Source: Nitrospira sp. (GTDB lineage Bacteria; Nitrospirota; Thermodesulfovibrionia; Thermodesulfovibrionales; SM23-35). Taken from it: a DNA stretch of 11,605 nucleotides. The number at the start of each line of letters is the position of its first letter. Positions within the stretch are counted from its first letter, which is position 1. The DNA lies in contig VGWZ01000046.1 of NCBI GenBank assembly GCA_016873595.1, positions 1-11,605 on the forward strand, read 5' to 3'. Under the pieces are notes generated by a model that had not been told where the DNA came from, did not search any database, and was given only the letters and a program-made list of their open reading frames with translations. Shown one piece after another: positions 5,660 to 11,605 of this stretch. A program made the translations under genes and the position numbers.

Positions 5660-8329
5660 ATGGTGAAAAAGACAATTCAAAATTTATTTTTTGGAGCAGC
5701 AGAAAAATATAAAGATAACATTGTCTTCAATTACTTTGATCAGACATGGAAGACAGTTACCTACAATGAGCTTCTGAATAATACAAAAGGCATCGCATCA
5801 TATCTCATACATAATGGAGTCAAGAAAGGCGATAGGGTTGTACTCATCTCGGAAAACAGGCCTGAATGGTGCGCAGCATATCTTGCTATATCCCTCTCAG
5901 GTGGTAGTGCAGTTCCATTAGATGCCCAGCTCAAACCAGAGGAAATAAGCATTTACATTGCTGACTCTCAGCCAAAGGTAATATTTTTCAGCTCAAAAAC
6001 TGAAGAAAATGTAAAGAAGACAGTTAAAGATCTTATTACTCAAATAAACTTTGATTTACCTGAGTTTAAGGATATTTGCAGAATGTTAGAAATGAATAAT
6101 TACCCGGAAGTTTCTGAAGAAGACGTTGCATCCCTTATCTATACATCGGGCACGACTGGTATGCCCAAGGGTGTAGAACTCACTCATAAGAACTTCTGTT
6201 CTGATGTAGAGGCCATTATAAAAATCAGGCTTGTTACACGCAACGATAACATACTTTCAGTATTACCGTTGCACCATACCTATCCTTTTATGTGCACGTT
6301 TCTTTTGCCTGTTTTTGTCGGTGGTTCCATTACCTATCCACCGAGTATGAAAGGACCTGAAATCATGGCAGCCATGAGAGAACAGGGAGTAAGTATACTT
6401 GTTGGAGTACCACAATTGCTTGAACTGATAAGAAATGGAATCATAAACAGGATTAGGCAATTGCGACACCCACTCTCTGAGCTTCTGATTGGTATTTTAA
6501 AACTGAGCGGAATCCTGAGAAAAAAGACAGGAGTAAACCCCGGTAAATTAATTTTCAGATCAGCTCATAAAGCACTTGGTAAGAGGTTCAGATTTTTTGC
6601 AAGTGGAGGTGCACGACTTGACCCTGATGTGGCAAGAGATCTTGAGGCCTTAGGATTTACTGTCCTTGAAGGATACGGTCTGACCGAGACCTCTCCGGTT
6701 GTTACGTTCACACCCATGGAAAAGAGAAAAGCAGGCTCACCAGGCATCCCTCTGCCGTCTGTAGAGATAAAGATACTTGATCCTGCCCGTCGCGAGGAGT
6801 TAGGTGTTATGGATGAGGGGGAGATTGCAATAAAGGGACCTATGGTCATGAAGGGCTATTATAAAAACATAGTGGCTACAGAACAGGTGATACAAGAGGG
6901 ATGGTTTTTGAGTGGAGACCTTGGCTATCTGGATAAAGACGGCTATTTATTTATAACCGGGAGACTAAAAGAAGTTATAGTCCTGAATTCAGGAAAAACT
7001 GTGTATCCAGAGGATGTGGAAAAACTGTATATAAAGATTCCCCTTATAAAAGAGATATGTGTGATGGGTATCGAAGATAAGGGTATTGTTGAATCACTTC
7101 ATGCAGTGATCGTACCGAACCTCGAATATGCAAAAAAGGCACAGATAGGAAATCTACAGGAGTCTCTAAAATGGGAGATAAATAATGTTTCACTCCACAT
7201 GCCTCCGTACATGCGGATAAAGGGGTATACCATTTACCTTGATCCATTACCGAGAACGCTGCTTGGTAAACTCAGGAGGTTTATGGTTAAAGACCTTATA
7301 AGAGTAAAGAGCAAAGAGCAAAGGGCAAAGGGTCCGGATAAATATCTTATTGAAGATGAGATTGGGAGAAAAGTTGTTGAATGTATAACACCCTTGATGA
7401 AAGAAAAGATTCAAATACAGTCAAAAGACAATCTTGAGCTTGACCTCGGGCTTGACTCGCTCACCCGGATAGAACTTGTTGTTTCACTTGAAAAAACTTT
7501 TTCGATAAAGCTTCCCGAGACTTTTTTATCAGAGATACAGACGGTAGATGAACTTGTTAAAAAGATAAAGGAATATGGAATCCCTGAACCTATTGGTCTT
7601 GAAAAGATCCTAAGGTGGACAGACCTATTGCAAACAGAGCCGGTTTTTGATGACAGGAAAAAAGTAGGACTCCATTACAGTATTTTTGAACGGTTGATTA
7701 TCTCTGTATGTTTGAGGATACTAAAAATCTTTTTTAAACTATTTTTCAGACTGAAGGTTGATGGTCTCGAGAACGTGCCTGAGAAAGGACCCTATATCAT
7801 CACACCAAATCACTCGAGCTACCTTGATGGATTTAGTATTGTGGCTGCACTCTCATCAAATTCATTCCGGGACTTATATTCTCTCGGTTTTCAGAAATAC
7901 TTTACCGGCACATTCAAAGAGTCTTTTGCCAGGCTTGCTCACATTATACCGATAGACCCTGAAACCTATCTCAACAAGGCCCTCCAGATGGCTGCCTATG
8001 TCCTTAGAAATGGAAAGTCTCTCATGGTATTCCCTGAAGGGGGGAGGTCTTATGATGGTGAGATAATGGAATTCAAAAAGGGAGTTGGTATACTTTCCAT
8101 AGACCTGAATATACCTGTTATTCCAGCATCGATCAAAGGCTCTTTTAAGGCGTTACCAAGAGGTGCGAAGTGGCCAAAATTTACTGAGATAGAAATCACC
8201 CTTGGAAAACCTGTTTACCCTTCTGACCTCGATATGTCTAAAAAACCAGGAGATATAGATGGGTATCAGTTCTTTGTGAATGAGTTGAGAGAAAGGGTAA
8301 GAGAGTTATTACGTGGTGCTCAGTTTTAA
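5660..8329 (+). CDS. Acyl-activating enzyme / acyl carrier domain / PlsC acyltransferase fusion
   Basis: This 889-residue protein has three modules. Residues about 10-540 form an AMP-binding acyl-CoA/acyl-ACP synthetase: the ATP loop YTSGTTGMPKG (161-171), YGLTETSP (339-346), SGDLG (418-422), GRLKE (434-438) and the C-terminal catalytic lysine K537 in PRTLLGK. Residues about 565-640 are a carrier domain with the phosphopantetheine serine S600 in DLGLDSLTR. Residues about 680-889 are a PlsC-type acyltransferase with NHSSYLD (H718, D723), FPEGGRS (791-797) and VIPASIKGS. It probably activates a fatty acid, holds it on the carrier serine and passes it to a lysophospholipid or related acceptor at the membrane. 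It recalls E. coli Aas, but with module order reversed and a carrier domain added. The ATG at 5660 precedes a short lead-in to the AMP-binding fold, and no SD is seen. A heptamer array at 7301-7331 lies between the first two modules. The acceptor is unknown. Confidence 0.88.
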   Translation: MVKKTIQNLFFGAAEKYKDNIVFNYFDQTWKTVTYNELLNNTKGIASYLIHNGVKKGDRVVLISENRPEWCAAYLAISLSGGSAVPLDAQLKPEEISIYIADSQPKVIFFSSKTEENVKKTVKDLITQINFDLPEFKDICRMLEMNNYPEVSEEDVASLIYTSGTTGMPKGVELTHKNFCSDVEAIIKIRLVTRNDNILSVLPLHHTYPFMCTFLLPVFVGGSITYPPSMKGPEIMAAMREQGVSILVGVPQLLELIRNGIINRIRQLRHPLSELLIGILKLSGILRKKTGVNPGKLIFRSAHKALGKRFRFFASGGARLDPDVARDLEALGFTVLEGYGLTETSPVVTFTPMEKRKAGSPGIPLPSVEIKILDPARREELGVMDEGEIAIKGPMVMKGYYKNIVATEQVIQEGWFLSGDLGYLDKDGYLFITGRLKEVIVLNSGKTVYPEDVEKLYIKIPLIKEICVMGIEDKGIVESLHAVIVPNLEYAKKAQIGNLQESLKWEINNVSLHMPPYMRIKGYTIYLDPLPRTLLGKLRRFMVKDLIRVKSKEQRAKGPDKYLIEDEIGRKVVECITPLMKEKIQIQSKDNLELDLGLDSLTRIELVVSLEKTFSIKLPETFLSEIQTVDELVKKIKEYGIPEPIGLEKILRWTDLLQTEPVFDDRKKVGLHYSIFERLIISVCLRILKIFFKLFFRLKVDGLENVPEKGPYIITPNHSSYLDGFSIVAALSSNSFRDLYSLGFQKYFTGTFKESFARLAHIIPIDPETYLNKALQMAAYVLRNGKSLMVFPEGGRSYDGEIMEFKKGVGILSIDLNIPVIPASIKGSFKALPRGAKWPKFTEIEITLGKPVYPSDLDMSKKPGDIDGYQFFVNELRERVRELLRGAQF
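7301..7331. repeat. 7-bp tandem repeat in the AMP-binding/carrier linker (AGAGCAA type)
   Basis: AGAGTAA, AGAGCAA, AGAGCAA, AGGGCAA, AGG is a four-copy heptamer array at 7301-7331. It encodes residues about 548-558 (RVKSKEQ, RAKGPDK), immediately after the end of the AMP-binding module and before the carrier domain. No inverted partner arm is evident. Confidence 0.7.
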
Positions 8330-9328
8330 AATATCCCAGGCATTGGTAAATATCGAATCATGTATTCCAAATTCTTTAAGAATAGTATAGTTGTTATCTA
8401 ACGGATTCCCCTGTCCCTTGATATGCCCCAGGAGTTCATTAAGACTCAATAGATTTTTGAAAATAGTAATATCCATTATCGGTATAGGAAAATCACTTCC
8501 GTAAAGGAATCTGTGGGGGTTGAGAGACCCCTTACTGATCTCTTCGTTTAATTCTTTGAGATAGGCGATTCTTGTAGGGGTGCAAAAGGCTGATATATCC
8601 GCATAGAGATTCCATTTCTTCTTTTCTGCAACCCTGAGCATTTCCATAAGCTCTTTAAAGTAATCTTTATCAGCAGGGAGAATTCCACCGAGATAGGGTG
8701 TGGCACAATGTGCTGCAATAACTTTTACGCCGATAGCAAGTGCCTTCTTAAGCCTTCTCGGGTCATTAAATTTATTGGCAGTGAAGTCAGATGTGGGAAC
8801 AGCGAGTTCTCCTCCTGTATGGCAGAGAAGAGGAATATCTTCCTTTGCAAGGGTTTCATAAAAGGGCATGCATCTTTCATCTTCAGGGTCTATCTGCTGG
8901 CTTGAGGGTATCCATTTAAAGAGTACTGCACCGTTGTCAATACAGTGCTTCATCTCATTGAGCATCTCTTTTTTCTTTCGGTAAGGGTGTACAGATGCGC
9001 CGAAGAGCACACGTTTATTCGTTCTTGCGATATCAATTATATATTCATTAGGGGTGACAAGATGAGACTCGGATTCACTATATTTTCCACTCTTATATAC
9101 ACCATCAAGTGCCAGAACAACAGCATAATCAATCTTTTCAGATGTAGTAATGGCATCGAGAATAATTTCTTTTATTTTCTCATCTCTCAGATCAAGAGGA
9201 GAAGCCTTAAGAGCAATGAGCATTGTTGCAAAGGCAGGACTGAAGATAAATTGATTGGACATCCTGCATCCTGAACCTGAATCTCCAGGACCTCCGATGT
9301 GGATATGGATATCGATGACTCTTGGCAT
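8309..9328 (-). CDS. Amidohydrolase-family (Amidohydro_2) metal-dependent hydrolase
   Basis: This 339-residue protein is a TIM-barrel metal hydrolase of the amidohydrolase-2 type, which contains decarboxylases and hydrolases of varied small molecules. The expected metal and catalytic residues are visible: H8 and H10 in DIHIHIGG after the first strand, K138 in LFKWIPSS, H170 in LLCHTGGE, H207 in VIAAHCATP, and D279 in FLYGSDFPIP. No signal peptide is present, so it is cytoplasmic. The ATG at 9328 directly precedes the PRVIDIHIH strand, so the start is secure although the SD is poor. It lies 12 bases after the YprB-like gene, so the two are probably cotranscribed and translationally coupled. 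Its 3' end overlaps the convergent acyltransferase fusion by 21 bases. The substrate cannot be told from sequence. Confidence 0.8.
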   Translation of the reverse strand: MPRVIDIHIHIGGPGDSGSGCRMSNQFIFSPAFATMLIALKASPLDLRDEKIKEIILDAITTSEKIDYAVVLALDGVYKSGKYSESESHLVTPNEYIIDIARTNKRVLFGASVHPYRKKKEMLNEMKHCIDNGAVLFKWIPSSQQIDPEDERCMPFYETLAKEDIPLLCHTGGELAVPTSDFTANKFNDPRRLKKALAIGVKVIAAHCATPYLGGILPADKDYFKELMEMLRVAEKKKWNLYADISAFCTPTRIAYLKELNEEISKGSLNPHRFLYGSDFPIPIMDITIFKNLLSLNELLGHIKGQGNPLDNNYTILKEFGIHDSIFTNAWDILKLSTT

Positions 9329-9340
9329 AGCGGTTGGCTG

Positions 9341-10150
9341 TTATATACGTCCACAGGCAATATATTCTTCTATCCCGGTGGAAGCTCTCAATTTCTGATA
9401 CAACATATCAGCAAGACTCAATAAATTTATGGTATCTTCTCTGTTATACGTTAATAACAGTTCCTTCGCCTCTAAGCTTCCTCTTTTTGTCTCTTCCCAT
9501 AATTTTACTGCATCGTAACCGTCCATTCCTTTCACTGCATCATCACGATCTATGCCAAACAGCATCTCCAATTTTTTCAACCCGCCATTGAATCCCAGTC
9601 TCCGTGCTGCAAAACAGAGGTCAAAATGGGGAATATCAAATCTCATACCATGGAAAGATCTTAAAAGAAAAGGGATATCAAAAGCAGCGCCATAAAAAGT
9701 TATAAGGCATTTATATCCTGATAGTTCATGATTAAGATTTTCTTCTGTGAGGTTTTCTCCTCTTACAAGACACCGCCAGTCATATCCATCGTAAAGCCCT
9801 ACTACGGTGACATACCCACCGTATCCTGGCTGGTAGCCATTGGTTTCTATATCAAGATAGACTGCCTCTTTTTTAAATACATCAAAGAGTCTCCAGTGTT
9901 CCCTTCTTTTCATTATTTGTGCAAAATACTCTGCATTACCTATGCTGAGTTCAGAGGAGAATTGCATTAACTGATTATCATAAACCCTTTTCCTCTCAGG
10001 GCTTATTCCATCTATCTCCCTGTAATTACAGAAGTCATCCCACGTTAGTATCCCTCTCCTCCAGATGTGACGCTCAAGTTTTTCACCTATCCCATTAAGG
10101 ACTGAAAATGTATGGCGTATCAACCAGCGCTCCTTTCGATATAAAGGCAT
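9341..10150 (-). CDS. YprB-family RNase H-like exonuclease domain protein (RNase_H_2)
   Basis: This protein of about 269 residues has a helical N-terminal part (about 1-95, with a helix-hairpin-helix-like LNGIGEKLERHIWRRGI stretch) and a DEDDy exonuclease fold. Numbering from the upstream TTG at 10156, the catalytic set is D102 and E104 in YLDIETNG, D160 in GAAFDIPFLLRSF, and Y237 and D241 in YNREDTINLLSL. Proteins of this type (Pfam RNase_H_2, B. subtilis YprB) are predicted 3'-5' nucleases for DNA or RNA; the substrate is unknown. I take the ATG at 10150. A TTG two codons earlier (10156) is possible, and an in-frame TGA just upstream of it excludes a longer form. Neither start has a good SD. 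A CCAAAA/TTTTGG inverted repeat (10153-10158 with 10172-10177) in the leader could pair near the start. It is the first gene of a pair with the amidohydrolase. Confidence 0.78.
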   Translation of the reverse strand: MPLYRKERWLIRHTFSVLNGIGEKLERHIWRRGILTWDDFCNYREIDGISPERKRVYDNQLMQFSSELSIGNAEYFAQIMKRREHWRLFDVFKKEAVYLDIETNGYQPGYGGYVTVVGLYDGYDWRCLVRGENLTEENLNHELSGYKCLITFYGAAFDIPFLLRSFHGMRFDIPHFDLCFAARRLGFNGGLKKLEMLFGIDRDDAVKGMDGYDAVKLWEETKRGSLEAKELLLTYNREDTINLLSLADMLYQKLRASTGIEEYIACGRI

Positions 10151-10200
10151 CTCCAAAAACTTTCAGAGAACTTTTGGGATGCCATGTTTATTTTTGTTCT

Positions 10201-10229
10201 ATTATAAACTTTGTGAGCGACCACTACAA
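10201..10229 (-). promoter_or_regulatory. Sigma-70 promoter of the YprB-amidohydrolase operon
   Basis: On the minus strand TTGTAG (10229-10224), a 17-base spacer and a perfect TATAAT (10206-10201) form a near-consensus promoter. The start site would lie near 10194, giving about 45 bases of leader before the ATG at 10150. Confidence 0.6.
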
Positions 10230-10256
10230 CACAGAAAAAAGATTGATGTTCACAAA
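10210..10256. promoter_or_regulatory. Spaced inverted repeat TTTGTGA ... TCACAAA in the divergent promoter region
   Basis: TTTGTGA (10210-10216) and TCACAAA (10250-10256) are perfect inverted copies, 40 bases centre to centre (about four helical turns). The first copy lies within the spacer of the YprB promoter. Each copy looks like a half-site of a CRP/FNR-type site, but the spacing is not that of one classical site. It is a possible looping operator or chance. Confidence 0.25.
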
Positions 10257-10289
10257 TTTTCCAGTTCACCGCAGGGTAAGGATATATTG

Positions 10290-10298
10290 TGATAATAT
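10290..10298 (+). promoter_or_regulatory. Putative extended -10 promoter of galT
   Basis: TGATAATAT (10290-10298) is an extended -10 element (TGn plus TAATAT). No -35 hexamer is found at 16-18 bases upstream. The predicted start near 10305 leaves a leader of about 58 bases that ends in a strong SD. Confidence 0.4.
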
Positions 10299-10362
10299 AG
10301 AGCTGTAAAAAGCGTGCAATAAATTTTTGTGTTTTTTCTGAGACTGCTTAAGGAGGTTTACT

Positions 10363-11367
10363 ATGCCAGAACTTAGATTAAATCTGATAAGACAGGAATG
10401 GGTGATCATTGCCAGGGAAAAAGGGAAAATGCCTGAAGATTTTGTAAAAGTAAAGCAGAGGAAGAGACATCCAGATTTTCAAGAAACATGTCCATTCTGC
10501 CCCGGGAATGAGTCAAAAACACCACCTGAGGTATATACGATTCATGACGGAAATGGCTGGAGAATAAGGGTTGTCCCGAATAGATTTGCCGTGCTCTCAA
10601 AGGAAGGTGAAAGAACCAGAACAAACTCGGGATTAAAAAAGGGTGTAAACGGAGTCGGAATTCAGGAAGTTGTCATAGAGACACCTCTGCATAACCTCAC
10701 CACAGCAACCATGCCAATTGAGCAATTGAAAGAAGTCATTCATACACACAAGAACCGCTTCCTCGAAATGTATAAGGATCCAAGGATAGAACATGTGATT
10801 ATATTTAAAAATCATGGTTCAGCATCAGGTACTACTGTAGAACATCCTCATTCACAGGTTGTAGGAGTTCCTGTAACACCCCATCAAATAAGAAGCAGGA
10901 TTGAAAGCGCGATGCGGTTTTTTTATGACACCGGAGACTGTTTGATGTGCAAAACAGTGAGTGATGAACTGAGTGACGGGACGAGAATTCTATTTAATAC
11001 AGAGTATTTTGTATCATTTGTTCCCTATGCTGCACTCTCACCATTCCATATCTGGATATTTCCCAAAAGGCATTCAGGTTCATTTGCTGACATCCGACCA
11101 GAGGAGATAAAAGACCTTGCATTAAACCTTAAATCAACCATGACAATGTTGTACTACGGGCTTGCGTATCCTGATTTCAATTATATAATAAGGTCAGGAA
11201 AACCAGGGCATGTGGATTCCGAATTCATCCACTGGTATCTCAGTATAGTGCCCCGGGTAGTGACCGCATCAGGCTTTGAACTTGGCTCTGGTATGTATAT
11301 CAATCCGCTTGTACCCGAGATGGCTGCAGAATTTTTAAGGAATGTGAGAATACAGGAAAATGAATGA
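10363..11367 (+). CDS. galT: Galactose-1-phosphate uridylyltransferase-like protein (GalT family)
   Basis: This 334-residue enzyme matches the GalT/HIT superfamily, which swaps UMP between UDP-glucose and galactose 1-phosphate (or a related hexose or adenylyl transfer). Zinc-site residues C43 and C46 (CPFC), H110 and H161, plus H163 and Q165 in the EHPHSQ motif, correspond in spacing to the E. coli zinc ligands and the nucleophilic histidine. The C-terminal GKPGHVDSEFIHWYLSIVPR segment is also typical. A second CLMC pair (C193, C196) lies before the C-terminal half. The ATG at 10363 has an excellent SD (AAGGAGG, about six bases upstream) and encodes the family-like PELRLNLIRQEWVIIAREK opening. 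galE and galK do not adjoin, so a role in a sugar-nucleotide pathway other than galactose breakdown is possible; the Gal name reflects the family. Confidence 0.85.
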   Translation: MPELRLNLIRQEWVIIAREKGKMPEDFVKVKQRKRHPDFQETCPFCPGNESKTPPEVYTIHDGNGWRIRVVPNRFAVLSKEGERTRTNSGLKKGVNGVGIQEVVIETPLHNLTTATMPIEQLKEVIHTHKNRFLEMYKDPRIEHVIIFKNHGSASGTTVEHPHSQVVGVPVTPHQIRSRIESAMRFFYDTGDCLMCKTVSDELSDGTRILFNTEYFVSFVPYAALSPFHIWIFPKRHSGSFADIRPEEIKDLALNLKSTMTMLYYGLAYPDFNYIIRSGKPGHVDSEFIHWYLSIVPRVVTASGFELGSGMYINPLVPEMAAEFLRNVRIQENE

Positions 11368-11392
11368 TGGAAAAATCTTTTCAGAAGATGCT

Positions 11393-11420
11393 TTGCATTC
11401 AAAAGGGATTTTGCTAAAAT
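11393..11420 (+). promoter_or_regulatory. Sigma-70 promoter of the ferritin-like gene
   Basis: TTGCAT (11393-11398), a 16-base spacer and TAAAAT (11415-11420) preceded by TGC (extended -10) form a plausible promoter downstream of galT. The predicted start is near 11427. It suggests that the next gene has its own promoter rather than sharing the galT transcript. Confidence 0.45.
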
Positions 11421-11480
11421 AAAGAGAGTTTTAAGACCTAAAATGGATGTATGGTAAAAATACAGGAAAAGGAAGATATC

Positions 11481-11605
11481 ATGGCTGTACCTTTGAGAGC
11501 AAGCGAGGTTATCCAGTTTGCTATAAGGATTGAGGAAAACGGAGAAGCATTTTATCGTCAGATAGCACAAAAGACAAAAACAAAGGATATAAAAGATCTA
11601 TTTAA
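11481..11605 (+). CDS. Rubrerythrin/ferritin-like domain protein, N-terminal part (runs off the window)
   Basis: The frame is open from the ATG at 11481 to the window edge (41 codons). It contains ASEVIQFAIRIEENGEAFYR, the first helix of rubrerythrin/ferritin-like proteins, in which the EENGxxFY segment carries the first iron-binding glutamate. Family members bind a di-iron centre and often handle peroxide or store iron in anaerobes. The SD is GGAAG at 11471-11475, five bases before the ATG. An in-frame ATG at 11451 would add ten residues but lacks an SD and lies close to the predicted transcript start. The rest of the protein, including any rubredoxin domain, is outside the window. Confidence 0.7.
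   Translation, partial: MAVPLRASEVIQFAIRIEENGEAFYRQIAQKTKTKDIKDLF

Noticed and set aside
8945..9274. Plus-strand open frame of 109 codons opposite the amidohydrolase
   Set aside because: It is antisense to a well-supported enzyme gene, with cysteine- and aromatic-rich shadow composition.
10957..10981. GAGTGATGA/GAGTGACGGG resemblance to the heptamers within galT
   Set aside because: The 7-base period is not kept, and the encoded SDELSDGTRI aligns without a gap to the usual GalT pattern, so it looks like ordinary coding sequence.
11375..11389. Possible terminator after galT (ATCTT/AAGAT)
   Set aside because: Five weak pairs and no T run after the stem.
11349..11470. ATACAGGAAAA repeated at the galT end and before the ferritin-like gene
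   Set aside because: An 11-base match in purine-rich DNA 110 bases apart, with no wider similarity, is probably chance.

Overview
The window reads as a stretch of a moderately AT-rich bacterial chromosome from an anaerobe, most like an uncultured Nitrospirota (Thermodesulfovibrio-type) or deltaproteobacterial lineage. This placement is inference from gene content: a giant 2-hydroxyacyl-CoA dehydratase activase-type protein, an acyl-activating/acyl carrier/PlsC fusion, a stand-alone COX24/bS22-like mini-protein, a YprB-type nuclease, a GalT-like enzyme and a ferritin-like protein. No marker gene proves it. There are no rRNA, tRNA, CRISPR or insertion-sequence features.

Layout. Positions 1-75 hold the tail of an unrecognised gene, followed by an AT-rich hairpin. 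Positions 264-1028 (+) encode a secreted DUF1460 cysteine hydrolase of the NlpC/P60 type. On the minus strand lie a 32-residue basic ribosomal-protein-like gene (1039-1137) and, upstream of it, a 1440-residue CoA activase (1226-5548). A divergent promoter region (5549-5659) separates the activase from an 889-residue AMP-binding/ACP/PlsC fusion (5660-8329, +). That gene converges with and overlaps by 21 bp an amidohydrolase (8309-9328, -), which follows an RNase H-like YprB-family gene (9341-10150, -) in a two-gene operon. A second divergent region (10151-10362) leads to galT (10363-11367, +). The start of a rubrerythrin/ferritin-like gene (11481 onward, +) runs off the edge.

How the genes relate. 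The activase and the acyl-activating fusion share a divergent promoter region and both concern CoA- or carrier-bound acyl chemistry, but no dehydratase or reductase subunits lie in the window. The other genes look like ordinary housekeeping neighbours.

Most notable signal. Six arrays of degenerate 7-bp tandem repeats sit inside coding sequence, five in the activase and one in the acyl-activating fusion. All are in frame and appear to lie in linkers or loops. Three are paired, inverted arrays that can fold into long hairpins. At the protein level they give 7-residue periodic inserts. They resemble in architecture the heptamer repeats known from cyanobacteria and may be a mobile or expanding repeat class. 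A different, palindromic dispersed-type repeat overlaps the 3' end of the activase and supplies its stop codon.
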